NCBI RefSeq assembly: GCF_003627955.1
Contig: NZ_RBWS01000008.1
Span: 186,001-250,000 of the forward strand
Origin: Sphingobacterium puteale
Lineage (GTDB): Bacteria > Bacteroidota > Bacteroidia > Sphingobacteriales > Sphingobacteriaceae
DNA length: 64,000 nt
Direction of reading: 5' to 3'
Shown: positions 28,740 through 36,010 of the stretch, piece by piece
Layout of the letters: each line of letters starts with the position of its first letter
Position numbering within the stretch: the first letter of the stretch is position 1
The notes under the pieces: model-generated
Seen by the model: the letters and a program-made list of their open reading frames with translations, nothing else
Told to the model about the DNA's origin: nothing
Databases searched by the model: none
Translations under genes and position numbers: made by a program

Positions 28740-30242
28740 GTGTCGACAATTAAGAAATTTCTCAGCGATACCGTTATTTATGGTGTGACTACTATCGTTT
28801 CAAGAATGATAGGATTCCTGATGACCCCACTCTATCTCCGTAAATTTAAGGATGCAGGGGTCTATGGAGTTTATTCTAATTTTTATGCTTGGATGTCCAT
28901 GCTAAATGCTATTCTGGCATTTGGAATGGAAACAACTTATTTCCGTTATTTACAGAAAGTTGAACCACAGAATAAGAATAAAGTTTACAACAATAGCTTC
29001 TTTGTAACTTTATTTACTTCAGGATTATTATTGTTGTCTGTATTTGTTTTCACAAGACCTATCGCTTCCTGGTTTGCGGATGGGGGGGATGTGGATCTAT
29101 ATGAACAGTACATTAAGTATTTTGCTTTTATCCTTGTTGCTGATGCGCTAGCTGTTGTCCCGTTTACAAAGCTACGGGCAGAGGGCAGACCTTATAAATA
29201 CAGTGCATTGAAATTTGTTAATATCGGTATTACCGTGATTTCAAATCTATTTTTTATTTTGTTCTTGCCGGATTGGGTACATAAGTATACATTTTGGGCG
29301 GATTTTGCTGGAACATGGTTCAAAGAGGGTTGGATTGGTTATGTCTTTATCTCCAATCTTTTTGCAAGTATTGTCACATTAATTCTATTGCTACCTGAAC
29401 TGTTAACTTTCAGATTCAGCCTAGATAGAAAATTAATGAATGAAATGTTAAAGTATAGCTTCCCAATTTTAGTCGCTAATATTTCATTTATTATTAACGA
29501 GAATCTAGACAAAATGTTCTTTCTGAAATTGATCCCTGGAAAGACGGGGAAAGATGAGTTAGGTATTTATGGCGCAGTTGCTAAATTGTCCGTATTTCTA
29601 AGCTTATTTGTGACAGCTTTTAGATTGGGGGCAGAACCGTTCTTCTTTTCATATTCAAAAAACCAGAACGCATCGAAAACCTATGCCCTAATCATGGAGT
29701 ATTTTGTTATCCTTATGGTTATTGCAATGGTCGGATTGACAGTGAATCTGGATTGGCTGAAGTATTTTATTGAAGGCAATGAAAAAGAGGTCGCAACATA
29801 TTGGACTGGGCTTAAAATTGTCCCCATTCTTTTATTCAATTATGTGCTACTTGGAATATATATGAATCTATCGATTTGGTATAAATTGACTGATCATACA
29901 CGATATGCTATTTACATTTCGGGAATAGGGGCGCTAATTACAATTATGCTCAATGTGTGGCTTATCCCAACTTATTCCTATGTTGGAGCTGTTTTATCAA
30001 CAACAGTAGTATATCTGGTCATGATCGCTTTTTCACTTTACTGGGGCCAGAAGTATTATCCCATACCATATAAGATGATCAAGATCGCTGTCTATCTTGG
30101 AGCAGGGCTGTTGATTTCGTGGTTGAGCTTTCAGGTTTTCCATAGTAATATTTGGATAGGAAACACCATGTTATTACTGCTGCTCGGTGTTACTTTTTTC
30201 TTTGAGAAGAATGGGCTGATGAAATTAATACGAAGAAGATAA
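28740..30242 (+). CDS. polysaccharide/lipid flippase of the MOP (Wzx/MurJ-like) superfamily
   Basis: 500 residues with about 14 hydrophobic segments. The N-terminus (TIKKFLSDTVIYGVTTIVSR and MIGFLMTPLYLRKF) is typical of oligosaccharide flippases, and the body keeps the two-bundle pattern. The start is GTG at 28740, 6 bases after acyP. No glycosyltransferases are adjacent, so the cargo is unknown; the gene seems to be a stand-alone copy in this phylum's core genome. Confidence 0.85.
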   Translation: MSTIKKFLSDTVIYGVTTIVSRMIGFLMTPLYLRKFKDAGVYGVYSNFYAWMSMLNAILAFGMETTYFRYLQKVEPQNKNKVYNNSFFVTLFTSGLLLLSVFVFTRPIASWFADGGDVDLYEQYIKYFAFILVADALAVVPFTKLRAEGRPYKYSALKFVNIGITVISNLFFILFLPDWVHKYTFWADFAGTWFKEGWIGYVFISNLFASIVTLILLLPELLTFRFSLDRKLMNEMLKYSFPILVANISFIINENLDKMFFLKLIPGKTGKDELGIYGAVAKLSVFLSLFVTAFRLGAEPFFFSYSKNQNASKTYALIMEYFVILMVIAMVGLTVNLDWLKYFIEGNEKEVATYWTGLKIVPILLFNYVLLGIYMNLSIWYKLTDHTRYAIYISGIGALITIMLNVWLIPTYSYVGAVLSTTVVYLVMIAFSLYWGQKYYPIPYKMIKIAVYLGAGLLISWLSFQVFHSNIWIGNTMLLLLLGVTFFFEKNGLMKLIRRR

Positions 30243-30253
30243 TTTCATATTAA

Positions 30254-30294
30254 AACAAATGCGGTAACTGTTAGGTTATCGCATTTGTTATTTT
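30254..30294. terminator. bidirectional terminator between flippase and dusB
   Basis: AACAAATGCGGTAAC (30254-30268) pairs with GTTATCGCATTTGTT (30275-30289) with one wobble. T-rich flanks on both strands suit the convergent genes. Confidence 0.85.
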
Positions 30295-31289
30295 TAGATG
30301 AATTCAGGCATGAACGAATGTTCAATCTCATGAAGAACTTCAAGTATATCTGCTTGATTTTGAAGACTAACCAGTTTCATCCTGTATTCTTTGAAATTCG
30401 GAATTCCTTTAAAATAATTGGCGTAATGTCTCCGCATTTCAAAGATCCCTAATTTATCACCTTTCCATTCAATGGATTTGTTTAAGTGTGTTCTACAAAC
30501 CTCAACGCGTTCAGCAATTGTAGGCCCCTCCAAGCGCTGGCCTGTTTGGAAGAAATGCTTGATCTCTCTAAAGATCCAAGGGTAACCAATAGCCGCACGG
30601 CCGATCATAATGCCATCCACTTCGTATTCCTGCCTCCAGGCTGCTGCTTTTTCGACTGAATCCACATCACCGTTACCAAAAATTGGAATCTGAATGCGCG
30701 GATTACGTTTGATATCACGGATCATGGACCAGTCAGCTTGACCTTTGTACAATTGTGCACGTGTACGTCCATGAATTGCGAGTGCTTTGATACCGACGTC
30801 TTGCAACCTTTCAGCTACTTCGTATACATTTTTGGTATTATCATCCCAGCCAAGCCGTGTTTTTACTGTCACAGGGAGATGAGTTGCTTCAACAACAGCT
30901 TTAGTCATCGCAACCATTTTATCAATGTCTTGCAATAAGGAAGAGCCGGCTCCCTTACAGACCACTTTTTTAACTGGACAACCGTAATTGATATCGATGA
31001 GATTCGGATTTGCTTTTGTGCAGATTTCAGCTGATTGACGCATACTTTCAATATCTCCACCGAATATCTGGATACCGATAGGTCGTTCATATTCAAAAAT
31101 ATCAAGCTTTTGAACAGATTTAGCTGCGTCACGGATTAGTCCTTCTGAAGAAATAAATTCAGTATACATTAAATCAACACCATTCTGTTTGCATACATAG
31201 CGAAACGGTGGATCGCTTACATCCTCCATAGGAGCTAATAATAAAGGGAATTCACCCAAATCAATATTTTCACCAATCTTGACCGACAT
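30294..31289 (-). CDS. dusB: tRNA-dihydrouridine synthase
   Basis: FMN enzyme reducing uridines in the tRNA D-loop. 331 residues from the ATG at 31289 (MSVKIGENIDLGEFPLLLAP). LAPMEDVSDPPFR, the catalytic Cys in INYGCPVKKVVCKGAGSSLL, VTVKTRLGWDD, ALAIHGRTRAQLYKGQADW and the GIMIGRAAIGYPWIF phosphate site are all intact. An earlier in-frame start would run into the promoter. Confidence 0.94.
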   Translation of the reverse strand: MSVKIGENIDLGEFPLLLAPMEDVSDPPFRYVCKQNGVDLMYTEFISSEGLIRDAAKSVQKLDIFEYERPIGIQIFGGDIESMRQSAEICTKANPNLIDINYGCPVKKVVCKGAGSSLLQDIDKMVAMTKAVVEATHLPVTVKTRLGWDDNTKNVYEVAERLQDVGIKALAIHGRTRAQLYKGQADWSMIRDIKRNPRIQIPIFGNGDVDSVEKAAAWRQEYEVDGIMIGRAAIGYPWIFREIKHFFQTGQRLEGPTIAERVEVCRTHLNKSIEWKGDKLGIFEMRRHYANYFKGIPNFKEYRMKLVSLQNQADILEVLHEIEHSFMPEFI

Positions 31290-31305
31290 CTTCGATAATT
31301 TTTTA

Positions 31306-31313
31306 CAAAGGTA
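31306..31313 (-). promoter_or_regulatory. Bacteroidota -7 box upstream of dusB
   Basis: On the minus strand TACCTTTG matches TAnnTTTG and ends 16 bases before the dusB ATG. Confidence 0.5.
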
Positions 31314-31355
31314 CAAAATTTGGTATTAGAATAAAGTTAGCTAACTGTCATGAGT

Positions 31356-31466
31356 TTAGAGGCGATTTTTTATGTCTTCAGAATGCATAGCGCGTAGCGC
31401 TGGTGTATTCCGCGAACCACCGAAACGGTAGCTGAAAGATAGGGCTGTTGTCGGGATTGAATTTTC
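31356..31466 (-). pseudogene. C-terminal remnant of an outer-membrane beta-barrel (TonB receptor type) gene
   Basis: Minus-strand frame of 36 codons with no start, reading ENSIPTTALSFSYRFGGSRN, then a polar tail ending SEDIKNRL. LSFSYRFG followed by a short charged tail is how outer-membrane beta-barrel and SusC-type proteins of this phylum end. An in-frame stop lies immediately upstream (31467-31469), so the rest of the gene has been lost. It lies between dusB and trpC. Confidence 0.55.
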
Positions 31467-31474
31467 CTATGAAA

Positions 31475-31510
31475 GCAAATATACCTTCCCAGTATTGAAG
31501 GTATATTTGC
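31475..31510. repeat. perfect 14-base inverted repeat
   Basis: GCAAATATACCTTC (31475-31488) and GAAGGTATATTTGC (31497-31510) pair perfectly around 8 bases. There is no T-run on either side, so a terminator is doubtful. It lies next to gene debris. Confidence 0.65.
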
Positions 31511-31557
31511 TGAGAACTGGCTTTATCTATGCATAACCTCTTTTTTTGAAAGAGCCT

Positions 31558-31689
31558 CTATTGGTCAGAAAGAACCATCAGTTGATTTTCATCGCTGGTC
31601 GTGCGTCTGGTCATGAAGGTTTTTTCAAGATGTCTTTCTTGCATATAATCAGCAAGGACACTTTTATCCAGATTTGTTTTTGAATAAAA
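31558..31689 (-). other. 43-codon reading frame continuing in frame behind the trpC stop
   Basis: Right after the TGA of trpC the same frame stays open for 43 codons and has a protein-like composition (TNLDKSVLADYMQERHLEKT, then MTRRTTSDENQLMVLSDQ, TAG). trpC is already full length, so this is not its missing end. It may be a fused gene tail or remnant; I do not recognise it. Confidence 0.3.
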
Positions 31690-32472
31690 TCAAATTTCTT
31701 TTACGAAATCTTTGATTGCTTTCCCTGGGTCTGTGGTTTTCATAAAATTTTCACCGATCAGAAAACTTTGGAAACCAGCCTTTTTCAATGCTTTAATTGT
31801 CTTGGGATCAGAAATGCCACTTTCGGATACTTTGATGTATTCGGATGGAATCTTATCCAAAAGATCATACGAATGTTGTATATCGACAGTGAAATCTTTT
31901 AGGTTTCTATTGTTGACACCAATGGCATCAATATCATCGAAAAGATTGTCCAACAGTTCCTGCTCATTATGTACTTCAAGCAATACATTGAGCCCGATCT
32001 GATGGGCGTAGGCGGCAAACTCCTGAACTTCTTCCTTTTTGAGGCAGGCTGCTATTAAGAGGATGACATCGGCACCATACGCTTTGGCTTCGGTAATCTG
32101 ATATTTGTCCACAATGAACTCTTTGCGCAAAATTGGAATGCTAATAACTGCCCGAGCTTTGGAGAGGTCTTCCAAATGGCCCTTGAAAAATTCGCCGTCC
32201 GTCAGAACGGATACAGCCGAAGCGCCAGCTTCTTCATAGGCCTTGACAACATCTTCAACTTTTGCTGTACTATTGATATCCCCTTTTGAGGGAGATGCTC
32301 GTTTATATTCAGCAATAATCCCTGTTTTTTCAGGGTCTAAAATAGATTCCCGTAACGAAAGACAGGCTACGTTGAAATAGGGATAGTTCAACAGTTCCTC
32401 GAATGGAACTAAGGCCTTCGCCTTTTCTACTTCTATTCTTTTTCGTTCAATGATTTTATCGAGTATTGTCAT
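31690..32472 (-). CDS. trpC: indole-3-glycerol-phosphate synthase
   Basis: Ring-closing step of tryptophan synthesis. 260 residues, a complete TIM barrel: IIAEYKRASPSKGDI (catalytic Lys, Ser), VSVLTDGEFFKGHLEDL, LRKEFIVDKYQI, VNNRNLKDF, SESGISDPKTI and FLIGENFMKT. It is the last trp gene in this window; trpF, trpB and trpA do not follow, and dusB lies downstream. 266 bases with repeats separate it from trpG, where trpD is normally found. Confidence 0.95.
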   Translation of the reverse strand: MTILDKIIERKRIEVEKAKALVPFEELLNYPYFNVACLSLRESILDPEKTGIIAEYKRASPSKGDINSTAKVEDVVKAYEEAGASAVSVLTDGEFFKGHLEDLSKARAVISIPILRKEFIVDKYQITEAKAYGADVILLIAACLKKEEVQEFAAYAHQIGLNVLLEVHNEQELLDNLFDDIDAIGVNNRNLKDFTVDIQHSYDLLDKIPSEYIKVSESGISDPKTIKALKKAGFQSFLIGENFMKTTDPGKAIKDFVKEI

Positions 32473-32488
32473 TTGTAGTAGTAAGATA

Positions 32489-32609
32489 TTAGTATTGAGT
32501 ATTGAGATTTTAGTACTTTAAGCCTTCGGCTGACATATTTTCTCTATTTTAATTTTTTAGTATTGCAGTTTAAGTATTGAGACTTTGGTGCTTCAAGCCT
32601 TGGGCGGAC
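32489..32609. repeat. repeats in the trpG-trpC gap
   Basis: 32489-32508 is the reverse complement of 19935-19954. Two 37-base units, 32498-32534 and 32573-32609, both of the form AGTATTGAGA...AAGCCTT..GGC.GAC, agree at about 31 of 37 positions and are spaced 75 bases apart. The remaining 32610-32738 shows no gene. Confidence 0.65.
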
Positions 32610-32738
32610 GCGAAATCTCTATTACGCTTATACGCTTTTCATTGCTGTGTTCCTGTACATAGGTGATCATTTACACGACTCAGTGAGACGTAGCCTCGTA
32701 AAAGTAATGTCTAAAGACTCCTATCTCAATATGCTATA

Positions 32739-33311
32739 CTAAGATAACCAGTTTTCAATTAATTTTTTCCCATTTGTTGTTAGTACAGATTCTGGATGGA
32801 ACTGCATGCCTCGCACATCATACTCCGTATGTGTCAGTGCCATGATGATACCATTTTCATCTACAGCCGTAACTTTGAGCGTGTTTGGCAAGGTATCTTT
32901 GTTTACTGCCCATGAATGGTAGCGACCTATTTTCGAATCTTTCGGAAAATCCTGAAATAGCTTTTCGGATTCATCGGTTACGATAATGCCCGTTGCAACA
33001 CCATGCAGGGGTTTTTCCATGTTAAATAATGTACCGCCAAATACTTCAGCGATTGCTTGTTGACCAAGGCAGATGCCCAATATACTTTTGTGCGGCGCAT
33101 AGGTGCGGATCACGTCAAGCAATAGACCTGCCTCTTCCGGAATCCCGGGACCTGGGGAAAGAAGTATTTTATCGAATGCTTCCAGCTCTTCCAGTTTGAA
33201 TTTATCATTTCTCAATACCACATAGTCCTGTCCCAACTCCTGTAGCAAATGAACCAAATTATAGGTGAATGAATCGTAATTGTCAATGACAACGATTTTA
33301 TTGTTGCTCAT
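32739..33311 (-). CDS. trpG: anthranilate synthase glutamine amidotransferase subunit
   Basis: Supplies ammonia from glutamine to TrpE. 190 residues, class I amidotransferase: IDNYDSFTYNLVHLLQELG, ILLSPGPGIPEEAG, catalytic Cys in GICLGQQAIAEVFGG, and His-Glu in GMQFHPESVL. Its start overlaps the chorismate mutase gene by 14 bases. Confidence 0.95.
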   Translation of the reverse strand: MSNNKIVVIDNYDSFTYNLVHLLQELGQDYVVLRNDKFKLEELEAFDKILLSPGPGIPEEAGLLLDVIRTYAPHKSILGICLGQQAIAEVFGGTLFNMEKPLHGVATGIIVTDESEKLFQDFPKDSKIGRYHSWAVNKDTLPNTLKVTAVDENGIIMALTHTEYDVRGMQFHPESVLTTNGKKLIENWLS

Positions 33312-33591
33312 AACCTCTTGTTGTATAGTCCTGATTAAAGTAATTATCTATTTCCTGAAATATCGCCCGGACAAATTCTACGGGCAGATCAAATCTCTTT
33401 GCCAATGTTGCCTGATTGCTGCTGATATTTTTTATCCTATTCTGTTCATTATCTGTATCATCCTGCAATACTTTTGCCTTATTGAGATAGGTCTTCCGTA
33501 AGGCTAGCAATTCAACGATGCGGTTGTCGATGGTATCTATCGAAGCATTAATATGCTGGGTATTGACACAATATTCTAATGGTCTAATCAT
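33298..33591 (-). CDS. chorismate mutase-like protein (AroQ/PchB type)
   Basis: 97 residues, all helical: INASIDTIDNRIVELLALRK, TYLNKAK, NEQNRIKNI and FVRAIFQEIDNYFNQ follow the three-helix AroQ fold, with a closer look to PchB-type lyases/mutases than to the fused P-protein. The likely reaction is chorismate to prephenate, which competes with TrpE. It overlaps trpE by 4 bases (ATGA) and trpG by 14, so it is translationally coupled inside the trp operon. Confidence 0.78.
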   Translation of the reverse strand: MIRPLEYCVNTQHINASIDTIDNRIVELLALRKTYLNKAKVLQDDTDNEQNRIKNISSNQATLAKRFDLPVEFVRAIFQEIDNYFNQDYTTRGYEQQ

Positions 33592-34991
33592 AACGTTTCT
33601 GCTAATTGTAATGCTTTTCGCAAAGCAGCTATTTTATTGTTCACTTCCTGGAGTTCCATTTCCGGATCAGAATCCAGTACGATTCCGCCGCCGGCCTGAT
33701 AATGTAAGGTGTTTTGCTTGCTCAAGAACGAGCGAATCATGATGGCATGATTGAAATCCCCATTGAAACCCATAAAGCCAATTGCTCCAGAGTAGAACGA
33801 GCGTTGCAATCCTTCGTAGCGGTCAATGAGTGTCAATGCCATGTGCTTAGGAGCTCCCGAGAGTGTTCCGGCAGGGTAGGTATCTCCCACAATATCGAAT
33901 GGATTGATATTATCCTTTAATACCCCTGTTACCTTCGAGACCAAGTGGATAATATGCGAGTAGTATTGTGGTTCCATATACGATTCTACTTTAACCTGGG
34001 TACAGTGTCTGCTCAGATCATTACGGGCAAGGTCTACCAACATCACGTGCTCGGAGGTTTCTTTTGGATCCTGCTTTAGCCTAGAGGCAATTTTTTGGTC
34101 TTCTTCCATGTTCCCGGTTCTCTTGAATGTTCCGGCAATTGGGAAGATCGTAGCCTGCTTGCCATGGATGCGCAATTGTGCCTCGGGAGATGAACCGAAT
34201 AGTTTAAAGTCACCATAATCAAAATAGAATAGGTAAGGCGAGGGGTTAATGGAACGTAATGCGCGGTAGACATTAAATTCATCGCCCGAGAATGGGGTCC
34301 GGAAACCACGGGAGGGAACGATCTGAAAGACATCGCCACGTTGGATATGTTCCTTCATCTTCTTGACCAGTTGACGGTGTTCCTCATCGCTACGATTGGA
34401 ACTTTCCTCTCCCGCTAACTTGAATGTGTACTCTGGAAAGTTTTTGTTCTGGATCAGAAATTGCATGCGTTCCAGCTCGGACTCCTCATCTTCCAAAAGG
34501 TGTTCGAAGATATAAAGCTGATTACGGAAATGGTCGATGGCGATCACATATTTGTAGACGTGATACTGCATAAACGGTATTTTCCGTGCCGGATCGATAG
34601 CTGTTGTCAGTTTGATATCCTCAAAATGTTCGATGCAGTCAAATGTAAAGTACCCGAATAGCCCGTTTGAGATTAGGTTTAATTCGGCTACCGTCGAATC
34701 TTCAAAGGAATTCCTAAAGTCGGAGACTTCCTGACGCAATTCGATTTCTTGTGCTTTTTTGACAATCCGTTCATTGCCGGGATAGGTTAATGTTAACTCG
34801 CGCTCATCTAGTTGAATCCCAGCAATGGGCTGGCAACAAATATAGCTGATATTGTTGTCACGACTATGGTAGTCGGAACTTTCCAATAGCAGTGAATTTG
34901 GAAAGATATCCCGTAATCGAAGATAAATACTCACCGGTGTTGTTGTGTCGGCGAGCAACTTTCTGCTCTGTGTTTTGAATTTATACTTCAT
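33588..34991 (-). CDS. trpE: anthranilate synthase component I
   Basis: Makes anthranilate from chorismate. 467 residues. LLESSDYHSRDNN is the tryptophan-feedback LLES motif. The catalytic region has PSPYLFYFDYGDF, LFGSSPEAQLRI, GAPKHMALTLID and AGGGIVLDSDPEMELQEVNN. First structural gene after the leader at 35097-35174; expression is probably controlled by attenuation as well as by feedback. Confidence 0.95.
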   Translation of the reverse strand: MKYKFKTQSRKLLADTTTPVSIYLRLRDIFPNSLLLESSDYHSRDNNISYICCQPIAGIQLDERELTLTYPGNERIVKKAQEIELRQEVSDFRNSFEDSTVAELNLISNGLFGYFTFDCIEHFEDIKLTTAIDPARKIPFMQYHVYKYVIAIDHFRNQLYIFEHLLEDEESELERMQFLIQNKNFPEYTFKLAGEESSNRSDEEHRQLVKKMKEHIQRGDVFQIVPSRGFRTPFSGDEFNVYRALRSINPSPYLFYFDYGDFKLFGSSPEAQLRIHGKQATIFPIAGTFKRTGNMEEDQKIASRLKQDPKETSEHVMLVDLARNDLSRHCTQVKVESYMEPQYYSHIIHLVSKVTGVLKDNINPFDIVGDTYPAGTLSGAPKHMALTLIDRYEGLQRSFYSGAIGFMGFNGDFNHAIMIRSFLSKQNTLHYQAGGGIVLDSDPEMELQEVNNKIAALRKALQLAETL

Positions 34992-35026
34992 TTTATTCTT
35001 TTATTCGCTTTGATAAATTTTATACA

Positions 35027-35059
35027 TAAAAAAACCCGATACTGGTTAGCATCGGGTTT
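35027..35059 (-). terminator. trp attenuator: intrinsic terminator between trpL and trpE
   Basis: On the minus strand AAACCCGAT (35059-35051) pairs with ATCGGGTTT (35040-35032) around a 10-base loop, followed by a T-run. The 5' arm, as CCCGATGCT (35056-35048), can instead pair perfectly over 9 bases with AGCATCGGG at 35126-35118 inside the leader peptide gene, forming an antiterminator. Confidence 0.88.
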
Positions 35060-35096
35060 GGAATTTCCATAAATGGTTTTGGTTGATTATGAAATA

Positions 35097-35174
35097 TTAT
35101 GACAATACCAATTGATTCCCGATGCTTATTGCTCCAGGCCACCACCAATTTGTATTTGTATATCTTCGTGTCAT
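35097..35174 (-). CDS. trpL: trp operon leader peptide with three consecutive Trp codons
   Basis: ATG at 35174, TAA at 35099-35097, 25 residues. The peptide opens MTRRYTNTNWWWPGAISIG; codons 10-12 are TGG TGG TGG (35147-35139). The antiterminator strand AGCATCGGG begins 12 bases downstream of the Trp codons, still inside the reading frame. A ribosome stalled for lack of charged tRNA-Trp would leave it free, while one that reaches the stop would cover it. It starts about 8 bases after a good -7 box, so its mRNA is nearly leaderless. Mechanism inferred from sequence; the parts are seen directly. Confidence 0.87.
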   Translation of the reverse strand: MTRRYTNTNWWWPGAISIGNQLVLS

Positions 35175-35181
35175 TATTACA

Positions 35182-35211
35182 CAAATTTATAAAAAAAAAT
35201 AAATAAGCAAA
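35182..35211 (-). promoter_or_regulatory. trp operon promoter
   Basis: On the minus strand TTTG (35211-35208) and TAAATTTG (35189-35182), 18 bases apart, match the Bacteroidota -33/-7 consensus. The trpL ATG follows at 35174. Confidence 0.7.
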
Positions 35212-35248
35212 CTTTTTGTGATAAAAAAACAAAAATTCACCGTATTTC

Positions 35249-35926
35249 TTAATCATTTAATAAATCGGGACGTCTTTCCTGTGTTCTTTTTAGCTGTTGT
35301 TCATGCTTCCAGGAAGCGATGTTTGCTTCATGTCCACTGAGTAGAATGTCGGGTACTTTGTGCCCTTTCCAGTCTGCGGGGCGTGTATAGATCGGTGCAT
35401 CGAGCAATCCGTCCTGAAAAGAATCCGAAAGTGCGGAGGTTTCATCGGACAAAACTCCGGGGATCAGACGGATAATCGCGTCTGTAACAATTGCTGCCGG
35501 AAGTTCACCGCCAGACAGCACATAATCACCCACCGAGATTTCCTTTGTCACATATATATCCCGGATGCGTTGGTCTATACCTTTGTAGTGGCCACAGAGA
35601 ATCATCATGTTACTTTTGGTCGAGAGCCCGTTGGCAATATCCTGATTGAACGTTTCACCATCGGGAGTCATATAGATGATTTCATCGTATGTCCGTTCGG
35701 CCTGTAATTGTTCAATGCACTTGGCGAAAGGTTCGATCTGTAGCACCATGCCGGAACTACCCCCATAGGGGTAATCGTCCACACTTTTGTGCTTATTTGT
35801 TGAGTAATCTCTTAAATTGTGTACATATATCTCCGCGAGGCCTTTATTCTTTGCACGTTGCAAAATAGAGTGTGCAAATGGACTTTCCAAAAGGTCTGGT
35901 AAGACCGTAATAATATCAAAACGCAT
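35249..35926 (-). CDS. trmD: tRNA (guanine-N1)-methyltransferase TrmD
   Basis: Methylates G37 of tRNA, guarding the reading frame. 225 residues from the ATG at 35926 ([13 protein letters not shown]). The knotted SPOUT core shows [24 protein letters not shown] and [16 protein letters not shown], all diagnostic. Confidence 0.96.
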   Translation of the reverse strand: MRFDIITVLPDLLESPFAHSILQRAKNKGLAEIYVHNLRDYSTNKHKSVDDYPYGGSSGMVLQIEPFAKCIEQLQAERTYDEIIYMTPDGETFNQDIANGLSTKSNMMILCGHYKGIDQRIRDIYVTKEISVGDYVLSGGELPAAIVTDAIIRLIPGVLSDETSALSDSFQDGLLDAPIYTRPADWKGHKVPDILLSGHEANIASWKHEQQLKRTQERRPDLLND

Positions 35927-35930
35927 GGCG

Positions 35931-35938
35931 CAAAGATA
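35931..35938 (-). promoter_or_regulatory. -7 box upstream of trmD
   Basis: TATCTTTG on the minus strand, 4 bases before the trmD ATG. Divergent to the box at 35980. Confidence 0.5.
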
Positions 35939-35979
35939 CACAAAAATGATCCATTGTCTATTTATAAGATTGATTCGCT

Positions 35980-35987
35980 TATCTTTG
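35980..35987 (+). promoter_or_regulatory. -7 box upstream of the ABC-F gene
   Basis: TATCTTTG on the plus strand. It overlaps an upstream extension of the ABC-F frame, which argues that translation starts later, at GTG 36011. Confidence 0.5.
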
Positions 35988-36010
35988 TGGCAAATTTAAG
36001 TGTACATACA

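Noticed and set aside
31690-31692. Selenocysteine or readthrough at the trpC TGA
   Set aside because: TrpC is complete without the extension and there is no selenocysteine-type hairpin directly after the TGA.
32489-32609. CRISPR-like direct repeats
   Set aside because: Only two imperfect 37-base copies, 75 bases apart, without uniform spacers or cas genes.
35020-35256. 78-codon minus-strand frame across the trp leader region
   Set aside because: It runs through the promoter, leader peptide and terminator. The trpL frame with three Trp codons and its pairing partners explains the region better.
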